Source: Bacteroidota bacterium (lineage in GTDB: Bacteria; Bacteroidota; Bacteroidia; Bacteroidales; CAIXZF01). Taken from it: DNA of 64,000 bases. Position numbers and translations under genes: made by a program. Under the pieces are notes generated by a model. That model did no database searches and was not told where the DNA came from. It saw nothing but the letters and a program-made list of their open reading frames with translations. Location: positions 186,001 to 250,000 of the forward strand of contig JAKLIX010000001.1 of NCBI GenBank assembly GCA_022709385.1, in the 5' to 3' direction. Positions 53,353-61,465 of this stretch are shown in pieces; position 1 is the stretch's first letter; each line of letters opens with the position of its first letter.

Positions 53353-53940
53353 ATGAAGCTGGTATTTGCCACCAATAACATGCATAAGCTACAGGAAGCC
53401 CGGGAAGTACTCCGTCATCATGGTCTTCTCACTAAGATTTCCGGTCTGAAGGAAATCGGTTGCAATACCGATATACCCGAAACCGCCCCAAGTCTCGAAG
53501 GGAATGCTTTGCAGAAGGCTGTTTACGTGTCGGATCGTTATGGTACTGATTGCTTTGCCGATGATACCGGCCTGGAAATAGAAGCCCTGGGCGGCAGGCC
53601 GGGGGTCTACTCAGCCCGATACGCCGGTGAAGGCTGCAGCTTCGACGACAATATCGATAAAATCCTTGCCGAACTCGGCGACCGGCCTGATCGCAAGGCC
53701 GCTTTTCGTACGGTGATCTGCCTGATCATTCATGGTGAAATTCATTATTTCGAAGGACGGGTGGAGGGAAATATCCTACATGCAAGGAAAGGGAAGGGCG
53801 GATTCGGCTACGACCCTGTCTTCCAACCCGCCGGCCATGAAAAAACTTTTGCCGAAATGAATATGGAAGAGAAAAACAGGCTGAGTCACCGCGGGAATGC
53901 CTTGCGGAAAATGGTGCAGTTCCTGGCAAAAGAAAGATGA
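53353..53940 (+). CDS. rdgB: Non-canonical purine NTP pyrophosphatase (RdgB/HAM1)
   Basis: A 195-residue enzyme with the N-terminal substrate loop FATNNMHKLQEA, ETAPSLEGNALQKA, CFADDTGLEIEALGGRPGVYSARYAG (catalytic metal site, core FADDTGLE) and GKGGFGYDPVFQPAGH near the end. It hydrolyses ITP, dITP and XTP to the monophosphate, keeping hypoxanthine and xanthine out of nucleic acids. It ends 16 nt before the stop of the convergent CHASE2 gene. Confidence 0.96.
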   Translation: MKLVFATNNMHKLQEAREVLRHHGLLTKISGLKEIGCNTDIPETAPSLEGNALQKAVYVSDRYGTDCFADDTGLEIEALGGRPGVYSARYAGEGCSFDDNIDKILAELGDRPDRKAAFRTVICLIIHGEIHYFEGRVEGNILHARKGKGGFGYDPVFQPAGHEKTFAEMNMEEKNRLSHRGNALRKMVQFLAKER

Positions 53941-53956
53941 AGATTGAAGCCACATT

Positions 53957-55144
53957 TCATACTTCATACCTCTCCTTCAGTTTCTGTACTGCCAGAAAGT
54001 AAAATGACAGCAGCAGGATACTCAAAGAGATATGAAAGAACAGTGTGGACAGGAAAGAAATCAGGAAGAGCAGGAAGAACCATCCCAATAGGCTGAATAT
54101 CAAATGGGTAATCCAGTTCATCCTTGCCTTGCCCAGCCTACGGAATAAACCGCTGTTCCGGATCCTTTCATGGGGAAAAACAAGCAGCAGCGACAGCAAC
54201 AGAAACATGCCCGACAGATACAACAGGAATGGCAGGGTGATGGTGTTGATGCCGCTGCGAAGCGACTGGTATACGTTGGTCAGGATCAGGGCACCGGGCT
54301 GCTCTCCCATTATGGTGGGGTGAAAGTCCTGCTCCGAGAAGTCGCCCAGTACCAGGATCCTGTCTTTCACCAACTCAGCGATAAAATCCGGATCACCCAG
54401 GTGAAAAAAGTCCTCCAGGTACATATAGCTGATTCCGCTGTTTTCGCTTGAAAGTTGGTGTTTCCGGATGAAAAAGGGAAGGATGAAGGTGTTAAATACC
54501 CTTTTCTCTCCCAGGTACCACCATAAGCTTCCCTTTGTCATGCGTTCTCCGCTGATCCTTTCATGCATCACCAGCGGCAAACTGCGGCAGGTGTCCGATA
54601 CCAGGCTGTACTTCAGAAAATGTTTCTCCATGCTGCTGTAGTCGGCCAGACCTGACTGTGCTTTGAACAGAGGCAGCCTGGGCGTACCCTGGGGAGAAAG
54701 GTGGTAGGGGATGATCAATCGGGGATGGCGATCCAGTTCAGCCTGCAGCAGTGAATCCTCGGGTGAAGGATCTTCGAAAAAGACGTCCAGCAGGATGAAG
54801 CGGTAAGAGGCGCCGCTGCGGTTGATCATCTCCAGGAAGGTCCGGACTTTGTTCCTGTCGGTAATTGCTTTTCTGCCAACGACATAACCTTCTCCGCTGA
54901 TTTTGTCCACCAGGCTTTTCTGGTAGGCCAGGTCAATAAAAAGATAATCCTCCACAGGCCAGGCATCCTCCCGGCCGAGCAGAAAATGTTTCAGGTAATT
55001 GCCTGTAAAAATCACATCCAGCTCATGGTGATGTTTGTTTAAGTAACTGATATTCATCAGCATGAAGCTGAGTAATACGCAAATCAGGGTGTTGACAACC
55101 AGGAAAATTGCGATGAACAGCCGGCGGTGGACAGTTCGTTTCAT
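53957..55144 (-). CDS. CHASE2-domain membrane protein
   Basis: From ATG 55144 the protein has 395 residues. TM1 is near the N terminus (about 8-30). A periplasmic CHASE2 domain follows (DYLFIDLAYQ, FLEMINRSGASYRFILLDVFFEDP, LVLGDFSEQDFHPTIMGEQPGALILTNVYQSL). Two or three closely spaced C-terminal helices end QKLKERYEV. CHASE2 is an extracytoplasmic sensory domain usually joined to kinase or cyclase domains; here no output domain is present. The upstream neighbour is a FecR-like secreted protein 7 nt away, so the two likely form a sensing pair. Confidence 0.85.
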   Translation of the reverse strand: MKRTVHRRLFIAIFLVVNTLICVLLSFMLMNISYLNKHHHELDVIFTGNYLKHFLLGREDAWPVEDYLFIDLAYQKSLVDKISGEGYVVGRKAITDRNKVRTFLEMINRSGASYRFILLDVFFEDPSPEDSLLQAELDRHPRLIIPYHLSPQGTPRLPLFKAQSGLADYSSMEKHFLKYSLVSDTCRSLPLVMHERISGERMTKGSLWWYLGEKRVFNTFILPFFIRKHQLSSENSGISYMYLEDFFHLGDPDFIAELVKDRILVLGDFSEQDFHPTIMGEQPGALILTNVYQSLRSGINTITLPFLLYLSGMFLLLSLLLVFPHERIRNSGLFRRLGKARMNWITHLIFSLLGWFFLLFLISFLSTLFFHISLSILLLSFYFLAVQKLKERYEV

Positions 55145-55151
55145 GCGTTTC

Positions 55152-55952
55152 TCAGGGTAAATAATGTGTTTGCAGGAAGTTGCGCAGATTGTCAGGGTCA
55201 GGAATACCCCAGCACTCTGAAATGAAAGCGCTGATCTCTTCCAGAATCCGCAAGGTATCGGCACCGTTCTGACGCAGGGCTTTGATCAGCGGGGGTATTG
55301 CGGCATCAAGTTCCTCCTTTTCTGGGAATGACAGGGTAAAGGAAGATTCCCCGAGAAAAACCGTATCGGCCTGATGCACATATACCGCCTGGTAGGGACA
55401 ATTGCCGCAAGCCGCCTGCTGAGCGGGTTTTCTGAGTAACAGGCTGTGTTGCCGGCGGTACAGGGGCAGGTGGCAAACTTGCCTGCCTGTTTCGCACAAT
55501 AACATAAAGAAGGAGCCCGGCTTGTCGGGAAAACGAAGGGTGTCGAGCGGTAACTCCAGCTCATCTCCGGTAACCGCCAGACTTTCTCTCCGGAAAAAGC
55601 CGAAAAGATCCTGTTGCGAGGAACCGTCATCCCTGCTGCTGAGGTAAGCCCTGGAGGGCATCAGGAGCTCCTTCACGAGTTCCAGGCTTTCCTTCTCTTC
55701 ATGCTTTTTCGCGGTGGCCGGTTTCAGCGTGTATCGCCTTCCCTGGCTGCTGATCACGATCACCACCGCTTCCTGCGTTTCAAAACGCAGTCCCGACGAA
55801 GATTTCAGCATATCACCCGTCTGAACCGGGCGGGTTGCAAGGTCTGCAATGACCCTGCCCCGTACAAAGATGACGCGGTAATCCTGGCCGTGAAGCGGGA
55901 GACTGAAGGTAAGCAGGCTTATAAGGATAAAAACCAGGTACTTTGTTTTCAA
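55152..55952 (-). CDS. FecR-like secreted protein, TTG start
   Basis: About 266 residues. No ATG is available between the upstream in-frame stop (near 55997) and the conserved region. A TTG at 55952 begins a good signal peptide (KTKYLVFILISLLTFSLPLHGQ); another TTG at 55979 would add nine residues. The mature N terminus (VIFVRGRVIADLATRPVQTGDML, SSGLRFETQEAVVIVISSQGRRYTL) matches FecR-type beta domains. Cysteines occur as CETGRQVC and CGNC. It is cotranscribed with the CHASE2 gene and may be its periplasmic partner; function not known. Confidence 0.7.
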   Translation of the reverse strand: MKTKYLVFILISLLTFSLPLHGQDYRVIFVRGRVIADLATRPVQTGDMLKSSSGLRFETQEAVVIVISSQGRRYTLKPATAKKHEEKESLELVKELLMPSRAYLSSRDDGSSQQDLFGFFRRESLAVTGDELELPLDTLRFPDKPGSFFMLLCETGRQVCHLPLYRRQHSLLLRKPAQQAACGNCPYQAVYVHQADTVFLGESSFTLSFPEKEELDAAIPPLIKALRQNGADTLRILEEISAFISECWGIPDPDNLRNFLQTHYLP

Positions 55953-56028
55953 GGAGCTCGGGGATATGGATACAGGCAAATGTAAGGAGGAAATTCATTA
56001 TAAAGTAGGAGATGGGCGCTCAAAAGCC

Positions 56029-56062
56029 AAAAGGCAGGAACATCGAAACATTCCTGCCTTTT
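56029..56062 (-). terminator. Hairpin terminator, possibly bidirectional
   Basis: A perfect 12-bp stem, AAAAGGCAGGAA with TTCCTGCCTTTT, has a 10-nt loop and T-rich ends on both strands. It lies downstream of the XRE gene on the minus strand and closes off the chromosome-side transcription. Confidence 0.7.
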
Positions 56063-56070
56063 TTCCCTGC

Positions 56071-56110
56071 ATTCTCGCATTCTTGCATTCACGCAATCAC
56101 GCATTCAGGC
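56071..56110. repeat. Five tandem 8-bp repeats
   Basis: ATTCTCGC, ATTCTTGC, ATTCACGC, AATCACGC and ATTCAGGC follow each other without gaps. They lie just outside the island's first gene and directly before a palindrome. Confidence 0.75.
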
Positions 56111-56205
56111 TCGAGGTCTCGAGCGGACTTTTAATCTGATCTGATATTCAATAGATTGAAGCACCCCTGGTAAACATTTGGTAAACGCTTAAGTTCGAAT
56201 CCAAT
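56109..56205. other. Candidate island boundary with palindrome and tRNA-like pieces
   Basis: GCTCGAG-GT-CTCGAGC (56109-56124) is a perfect inverted repeat. It is followed by GGACTTTTAATCTG, which looks like the anticodon arm of tRNA-Lys(TTT). Further on, GGTAAAC occurs twice 11 nt apart (56170-56187), and AAGTTCGAATCC (56190-56201) looks like a T arm. The pieces do not fold into one tRNA. Such remnants are typical of integration sites, but no integrase is seen. Confidence 0.35.
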
Positions 56206-56230
56206 GCAGATACCTCTCATTATCAACATC

Positions 56231-56671
56231 TTACACACTTTTGATTTTTCTAAGCTCAGCCACCTCTTTTCTGAGCTCTACAACCATTTTTTCGATATCG
56301 TTTGCATGCTTAATCCAGAGGTCTGCAATACTTCGATTATACGCTGCCTGCTCGACATATTTATTTGCTATGTCCTCCCAGGACTTAGCCTGCTTCTCTA
56401 ATTGAGATACCTGAGCTCTCATAAGAATCAACTCTCTTCTTTCATTCTCAGTGATCCTTTCTAACTCAGATCCAAAAAAGTAACCGGGATGCACTCCAAG
56501 AACTTCGGCTATCTTTTCCAGGTGCTTGGTTTCAATCGACCCTGCTTTAAATCGCCTGTATAGGTTTACATCTGACATCCCGATTTTCTCACAAAGTTCC
56601 CTTATAGTCATTTTCTTAATGCCTAACAGAAACTTTATTCGGTTTTCAAACCCTACTAAATTGGTATCCAT
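56231..56671 (-). CDS. XRE-family repressor with C-terminal coiled coil
   Basis: A 146-residue protein. The N-terminal half is a lambda-repressor-type HTH (RIKFLLGIKKMTIRELCEKIGMSDVNLYRRFKAGSIETKHLEKIAEVLGVHPGYFFG, recognition around MSDVNLYRRFK). The C-terminal half is a long charged helix likely to dimerise. It is divergent from the small HTH gene at 56808 with a shared 136-nt control region, the layout of a lysogeny- or transfer-type switch in phages and integrative elements. Its AT-rich codons differ from the chromosomal genes to the left. Confidence 0.85.
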   Translation of the reverse strand: MDTNLVGFENRIKFLLGIKKMTIRELCEKIGMSDVNLYRRFKAGSIETKHLEKIAEVLGVHPGYFFGSELERITENERRELILMRAQVSQLEKQAKSWEDIANKYVEQAAYNRSIADLWIKHANDIEKMVVELRKEVAELRKIKSV

Positions 56672-56734
56672 AGCTTTATAAATTGAAAGTGAACTTTTGT
56701 TAATAAATAAAATATACTATACGTTAGTTTTACT

Positions 56735-56742
56735 TACATTTG
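56735..56742 (+). promoter_or_regulatory. -7 element of the small HTH gene
   Basis: TACATTTG matches TAnnTTTG. It lies 65 nt before the ATG at 56808 in the control region shared with the divergent repressor. No clear -33 element. Confidence 0.45.
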
Positions 56743-56807
56743 CGTTGTATTGTAATCTTTATGACACAAAGTTAAACCAATTAATTAGTATTTACAAATT
56801 TTACGAC

Positions 56808-57065
56808 ATGGAGAATTTAGTTTTAATCAAAGCAGATGAACTTCATCAGATCATCGAATCCAGTGTTAAGAAAGCCTTGCTTGATCATGATCAAAGTAAA
56901 GCAAAGCAGGAACATCCCAAACTCTATACCATCAACCAGGTGGCTCATCGCCTGCATATGGCTCATGCTTCTATAACAAAGCTGGTCAAATCCGGGGTCA
57001 TTAAAACCACTAAAACCGGCAGGATATCAGAAGAAGCACTCAACGAATTCCTGGCAACTCAATGA
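56808..57065 (+). CDS. Small HTH (excisionase/MerR-like) DNA-binding protein
   Basis: From ATG 56808 the product has 85 residues: a helical N terminus, then a winged-helix HTH_17 type domain (LYTINQVAHRLHMAHASITKLVKSGVIKTTKTGRISEEALNEFL). In mobile elements of Bacteroidota such proteins act as excision or transfer regulators. It precedes the primase-helicase gene by 141 nt with repeats between them. Upstream in-frame codons lie in the promoter and were rejected. Confidence 0.8.
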   Translation: MENLVLIKADELHQIIESSVKKALLDHDQSKAKQEHPKLYTINQVAHRLHMAHASITKLVKSGVIKTTKTGRISEEALNEFLATQ

Positions 57066-57086
57066 TTTAACCATCAAGAACAGATC

Positions 57087-57189
57087 TTGCTTTGTTGCTT
57101 CATTCTCTTGTAACAACATCAATATCTGCACTTTAAAACAAAGCAATATGATTAATTCAAGTTACTTCATCTTACTTTCTTACTTCATC
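57087..57189. repeat. Inverted and direct repeats before the primase-helicase gene
   Basis: TTGCTTTGTT (57087-57096) and AACAAAGCAA (57137-57146) form a 10-bp inverted repeat. TTACTTCATC occurs twice, 18 nt apart (57162-57171, 57180-57189), with a third related TTACTTTC between. Inverted copies of CTTACTTCC follow the gene at 59437-59445 and 59509-59517. Iteron-like binding sites or an operator are possible. Confidence 0.45.
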
Positions 57190-57206
57190 AAACCATATAT
57201 TATAGT

Positions 57207-59420
57207 ATGAGTTCACTATCCAAAGAAGAAATTCTAAGTAACCGGGACTACCAGTTTGAAATATTCAGGTATTATTATCCCACTGCAAAAGAAAACAAAC
57301 TGTTTAAAATCCGGGAGGAAAAAACTCCTTCAGCAAACCTGAAGAGTTTTAAAGGAGTGTTTTTTTTGACAGACTTTGGTGATGATGGGAAAGCCAAAAA
57401 TTGTATAGACCTGGTTATCGAGAAAGAACGATGTTCCTTCCCGGATGCATTAAAATTCATTTCAGAAAGGATTGTATATACAAACTATAGTTCCTCTCCC
57501 ATTGCAATTTCATCTTTGCCTAAAAGCCAGTCAATCACAAAGGAGATAAAAAAGAAAACCTTCAGTCAAAATGAGCTCGATTATTTTGGTGTAAGCCTTG
57601 AAACACTGAACCGGTTTAATATTTACTCCCTGGAATGCTACGGCAAACAACGATCTTCTGCGGACTATTTCCTCTTCCTCTATGATTTCGGGGCATTTAA
57701 GAAGATCAACAAACCTCAGGATAAAGTAAACCGTTTCTTCTGGGTAGGAAACCGGCCCAGGGATTTCATCTTTGGCTGGGATCAGCTTCCTGAAAATCCG
57801 GAAATGATCATTCTGACAGCCGGTGAAAAAGATGCCATGAACCTGGTGCAGAATGGATTTCCTGCCGTCAGCCTTAACAGCGAATCGGCTAGGCTAAGCA
57901 AGGATCAATTAAACCGGTTGCAAAAAAAGACCCAAAAGCTTTTTGTCTGTTTCGATCTTGATGAAGCAGGGCGGAAAAATGCAGAAACCTTTACCAAGGA
58001 ATACCTCACAGTTTACAATATTAAACTGCCTGATGAGCTTCGACAGCATTCTGATTTCCGTGGTAATCCCTGTAAAGACGTATCCGATTTCTTCAGGCAT
58101 TATTCATCCGGTGATTTCAGAAAGCTGGTTGAAGATTCTTTAAGCAGGAATAATGTATTGGAAGCAGTGGACCAGGAGGAAACCGGTGTACCCTTGTTTA
58201 CGGTTGTAAAACGGTTTTTAAAGAAAACATACGACCTCAGGTTCAATGTAGTGACCAATGAATACGAATATAAACTTAAAACCGAGGAGCAATACAAGGA
58301 AATAAACGAGAGTAGCATTTATGTCACGCTCCGGGAGAAGAAGATTCATGTATCACTGTCTGACCTGCTGGCTATTCTTCGATCTGATTTTGTGAACCAT
58401 TACGATCCCTTCCTGGAATTTTTCGAATCCCTGCCTCCCTGGAATCCAGAGAGTGATCCCGACTACATCGAACAAGCGACCACTTACATTAAAATGACTG
58501 ACCGGAATCGGTTTGTAACACACTTCCGGAAGCATCTTGTCCGGACCATTGCCTGTGCCCTGGAAGAGAATGTTTTTAATAAACAGGCTTTTGTCCTTGT
58601 TGGAATGAGCCAGCACAGCGGGAAAAGTACTTTTTGTCGCTGGCTTTGTCCACCAGCGTTGAAGAACTATTTTGCCGAAGACATCAGTACTGACAAAGAC
58701 AGCCATATCAGTATCTGTGAGAACTTCCTGATCAACCTGGATGAATTGTCTACCTTGGGTAAAACAGAAATCCAGGCTTTAAAATCCTTGTTCTCAAAAG
58801 ACAAGGAAAAACTTCGCCGACCATACGATCGCAAAACATCTGTGATCCCCAGACGGGCCAGTTTCATTGGAAGTACCGACCGGACTGAGTTCCTGAATGA
58901 TGAGGCAGGGACAGTCCGTTGGCTATGTATGGAGATCCAGCAAATTGATTTCGACTATAGCATCAAGCTTGATATAAATAAAATCTGGTGCCAGGCTTAT
59001 TATCTGTATAAGTCGGGGTTCAAATATGAGCTTACTTCAGAGGAAATCAGGGAGAATGAGATAGTAAACAAGCGTTACCAGGTTGTTACGATTGAAATGG
59101 AAATAATTCAAACCTACTTTATGCCAGGGACACCTGACAACTTCGAAGGGTTTATTTACGCACTGAAACTTATAAAATTACTGAGGCAGGAGGACCGGGA
59201 TTTAGCAAACCGTCTTTCAGAAGTAAAGCTGGGAAAAGCCTTTAAATCATTGGGATTTATCCGGGGACAGAAATACGAAGGCAAAATGCAGTACCACGGT
59301 TACTTTGTCCGGTTTACGGATGAGTACATCGATAAATTCGATTTACCCTACAATCCCCCGTCTATTCCTTCTGCTTCCAATCCTACACCTGATCCTGAGC
59401 AGGAGTTATTACCCTTCTGA
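57207..59420 (+). CDS. Toprim primase / VapE-like helicase of a mobile element
   Basis: A 737-residue protein. The N-terminal part (1-130) resembles a CHC2/DnaG-type region without the zinc cysteines. A Toprim-like segment (about 200-270) has the acidic motifs ILTAGEKDAMNL and LFVCFDLDEAGRKNA. The C-terminal half is a VirE/VapE-type P-loop domain with Walker A GMSQHSGKST (about 465-475), a Walker B-like FLINLDEL and an arginine-finger region RRASFIGSTDRTEFLNDE. The combination suggests replication initiation of the island. It is the longest gene of the island. Confidence 0.82.
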   Translation: MSSLSKEEILSNRDYQFEIFRYYYPTAKENKLFKIREEKTPSANLKSFKGVFFLTDFGDDGKAKNCIDLVIEKERCSFPDALKFISERIVYTNYSSSPIAISSLPKSQSITKEIKKKTFSQNELDYFGVSLETLNRFNIYSLECYGKQRSSADYFLFLYDFGAFKKINKPQDKVNRFFWVGNRPRDFIFGWDQLPENPEMIILTAGEKDAMNLVQNGFPAVSLNSESARLSKDQLNRLQKKTQKLFVCFDLDEAGRKNAETFTKEYLTVYNIKLPDELRQHSDFRGNPCKDVSDFFRHYSSGDFRKLVEDSLSRNNVLEAVDQEETGVPLFTVVKRFLKKTYDLRFNVVTNEYEYKLKTEEQYKEINESSIYVTLREKKIHVSLSDLLAILRSDFVNHYDPFLEFFESLPPWNPESDPDYIEQATTYIKMTDRNRFVTHFRKHLVRTIACALEENVFNKQAFVLVGMSQHSGKSTFCRWLCPPALKNYFAEDISTDKDSHISICENFLINLDELSTLGKTEIQALKSLFSKDKEKLRRPYDRKTSVIPRRASFIGSTDRTEFLNDEAGTVRWLCMEIQQIDFDYSIKLDINKIWCQAYYLYKSGFKYELTSEEIRENEIVNKRYQVVTIEMEIIQTYFMPGTPDNFEGFIYALKLIKLLRQEDRDLANRLSEVKLGKAFKSLGFIRGQKYEGKMQYHGYFVRFTDEYIDKFDLPYNPPSIPSASNPTPDPEQELLPF

Positions 59421-59558
59421 TCCTCTATCTCACTTTGGAAGTAAGTATAGATAAAATATGGTGGTCATTAAATAATTGTATATCAGCAATTTGAATGACA
59501 ACAAAGTAGGAAGTAAGCAAACTATTTAAAATCTCAATTTTCATAATAGAAACGAATC

Positions 59559-59930
59559 ATGAAGAAGAAAAATCAAATGACTAAGTTTGAATGGCATGAT
59601 AACTGCCGGATGTATCATCAACTGCTTGAAAAAGCAAAGCAGGGCAACAAGCAGGCCAGCCGCCTGATTGAGAAGATAAAATGGAAATATGAAGATGAAA
59701 TAATGAAAGAACGCTATGAAATGCATCAGACGCTGGAACTTTACCAGAAAGCGTGTAATGGGAACATCTCGGCTAATGTGAAAATTGAGATGATGAAAAG
59801 AAAGTGGAGAGAATGGGAGTATTGGGATAAAATGGTTAGAAGTTTAGGGTTCAATTCAGCCAAATCAATGTTACGGAAAAGGAAGATCCCGGTAAAACCA
59901 ACTTTTCACAGATTCCCTGACGACGTATAA
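59559..59930 (+). CDS. Small basic protein, unknown function
   Basis: A 123-residue protein, strongly charged (Lys/Arg/Glu) and tryptophan-containing, predicted all-helical: KFEWHDNCRMYHQLLEKAKQGNKQASRLIEKIKWKYEDEIMKERYEMH. No family recognised. Its position after the primase-helicase and before a strong terminator suggests a DNA- or protein-binding accessory of the replication module. Confidence 0.6.
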   Translation: MKKKNQMTKFEWHDNCRMYHQLLEKAKQGNKQASRLIEKIKWKYEDEIMKERYEMHQTLELYQKACNGNISANVKIEMMKRKWREWEYWDKMVRSLGFNSAKSMLRKRKIPVKPTFHRFPDDV

Positions 59931-59951
59931 GAACTCCGGTTTTCATCCTAT

Positions 59952-59983
59952 GATGCCCCTGCTTAGAAATGATTAGGGGCATC
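59952..59983 (+). terminator. Terminator of the replication module
   Basis: A perfect 9-bp stem, GATGCCCCT with AGGGGCATC, has a 14-nt loop 21 nt past the stop of the small basic protein. The T tract is weak (TTGCATTTAT). Confidence 0.6.
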
Positions 59984-60391
59984 TTGCATTTATCCCGGGC
60001 CTTGATCTTTTCTACTACCTCCAGCATGAAAGTAATGGTTGGAATACTTGATAAGGGAAAATATATTTATGGTTTGAAGACTTCTGGTTGTAATGAATTC
60101 TCCTTTTTTTTAGGCCGGAAAATCAGGGGACTGCGTCATATATCCGTTTTTTAAGGCGGTGCAATTGCACTCTATCGGCAGAGCGGGTCGGCCTGAAACA
60201 TGCGTTTCGCAAAAGCAAAGCTTTTGTATTCGAGGTTAAGGTGATATTATATTATTGATAATGTGCGTATTATAAATTTCAAATCAAATTATCCATTTCC
60301 AAAAAGGCAAAAAGACGCCTTTATTTTATACAAACTCGAATTTTTCTTATACCCAACACACCTCTTTCCGGAGTCCGGGACTACCAAACTC
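59984..60391. other. Noncoding stretch with a tRNA-like segment
   Basis: No convincing gene is present. At about 60155-60205 the sequence GCACTCTATCGGCAGAGC resembles a tRNA D arm and GGCCTGAAACA an anticodon arm, but acceptor and T arms are missing. A hairpin AAAGGC / GCCTTT lies at 60303-60322. Confidence 0.3.
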
Positions 60392-60426
60392 GCTTCTTTT
60401 TTCTTTGCACAAAGAAGAAAAGAAGC
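60392..60426. repeat. Imperfect palindrome, REP-like
   Basis: A 16-nt arm (60392-60407, starting GCTTCTTT and ending CTTTG) and a 17-nt arm (60410-60426) pair with one bulge. Long A/T-rich stems of this kind recur between genes in Bacteroidota and may be dispersed repeats or terminators. Confidence 0.6.
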
Positions 60427-60562
60427 AAAAAAGAAAGCCTGACTTGGTAAGTCATCACCGGATTAAACCGGATGAATTTTTCTACCTTTTGCAAAAAAAT
60501 CAAAACCCTACAATAGTTAGAAATCGGAATAAAGCAATCCATTTTCTGCATCTTCGAAGCCG

Positions 60563-60952
60563 ATGCCCCCACCCACCATCGCACGCGTAAAAATCCATGT
60601 GGCCTGGCCGCTCAGGATCCCCGGCTTTGATGCGTATTGCTTTTATGTTCACAAGTATTTCAACACCGAAGACAGCCGCTGGTCTGTCACCGAAGGCTAT
60701 TCCGGCCTGGCTGTCTGTGCCAATGAGCTCAGCCGTAACGAAGCCATTGAATCCGCTGTCAACAGGCTTCAGCACACCGGTCCTGACGGATTCCGGTCCA
60801 TCATCCATGATGCCTACAGTATATACGGCTACATCAACAATCATCGGCTTATTGTTGTCAATTCCATGTTTTCCGAAGTGGATGTCGATAACATCTCCTC
60901 TCTTTCCCTGGAGAAAATCCGGCAGCTTATGAGCCGGCCATTTCCGGGTTAA
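60563..60952 (+). CDS. Island protein of unknown function, 129 aa
   Basis: A 129-residue soluble protein (MPPPTIARVKIHVAWPLRIPG..., FNTEDSRWSVTEGYSGLAVCANELSRNEAIESAVNRL, GYINNHRLIVVNSMF) with no recognised domain. The frame is intact, codons are better balanced than in flanking noncoding DNA, and a hairpin follows the stop. Small proteins of this type are scattered through conjugative elements of Bacteroidota. Confidence 0.6.
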   Translation: MPPPTIARVKIHVAWPLRIPGFDAYCFYVHKYFNTEDSRWSVTEGYSGLAVCANELSRNEAIESAVNRLQHTGPDGFRSIIHDAYSIYGYINNHRLIVVNSMFSEVDVDNISSLSLEKIRQLMSRPFPG

Positions 60953-61146
60953 ACTAAGCCTTCAGCAGGTCCGCTGGCCTCCCGGTGGACTTGCTGATTC
61001 AATTTTATCGGCCCGTTTTCTCTATTCCGGTGAGGAATTGTTGTTTTGGATTCTTGTTCTGTTGCATAGATCAAGCTTCTGGTCTTTCTTGTTACCTGCT
61101 TTCGTTCCAATTCCGGCTTTGGTGCAAGGTAGTGGATATTAACCAT
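60949..61146 (-). CDS. Possible small basic protein on the minus strand
   Basis: A 65-residue frame (MVNIHYLAPKPELERKQVTRK ... REASGPAEGLV) starting at ATG 61146. The composition is protein-like (Lys/Arg/Glu-rich), while the opposite frame is Cys/Phe-rich, as expected for an antisense shadow. It overlaps the hairpin and the end of the plus-strand gene, which argues against it. No homologue recognised. Confidence 0.3.
   Translation of the reverse strand: MVNIHYLAPKPELERKQVTRKTRSLIYATEQESKTTIPHRNRENGPIKLNQQVHREASGPAEGLV
60962..60997 (+). terminator. Hairpin after the 129-aa gene
   Basis: TCAGCAGGTCC and GGACTTGCTGA pair over 11 bp (one G-U), with a 14-nt loop, 9 nt past the stop codon. A weak T tract (TTCAATTTTA) follows. 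Confidence 0.45.
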
Positions 61147-61296
61147 TTGCGCTCATTTATTTATGGTCCACAATAGCTTCAGGGTCCTGAAAACGATTTC
61201 TACCGATGCATCAGGGAAATCACCGGGTATTTATACTTAACCTGGGTTTGTCCCTTTTGCGGTGTACTGCCGTTTCCCGGGTTCCAGGGGTGTGAT

Positions 61297-61465
61297 CCGA
61301 TTTTTTCATGCGAAGATACCTGCTGATGATTCGATGTCAATTAAGAGCCCTGCGGGTGTGTTCACTTTATGCTAAAATGACATACATATTTGACATTGTC
61401 GACTCCTCTTACGGTAATGGAAAACAGCATAAAAAATCTACTTCAAACCCCTAAAACCTAAAACA
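61297..61465 (+). promoter_or_regulatory. Structured leader, copy A (before the 109-aa gene)
   Basis: This belongs to a three-copy leader family. It has a GCGAAGATACCT block (61310-61321) and an inverted repeat ATGTCAA (61334-61340) / TTGACAT (61390-61396) with a 49-nt interior. A TCCTCTTACGGT block follows, then an A-rich run before the coding region. This is the most divergent copy. The rest of 60998-61296 holds nothing I can name. Confidence 0.6.

Noticed and set aside
56071..56110. CRISPR-like repeats
   Set aside because: The repeats are 8 bp, contiguous and degenerate, without spacers or cas genes.
59969..60154. A 61-codon plus-strand frame in the island gap
   Set aside because: It begins inside the terminator hairpin, and its composition is not protein-like.
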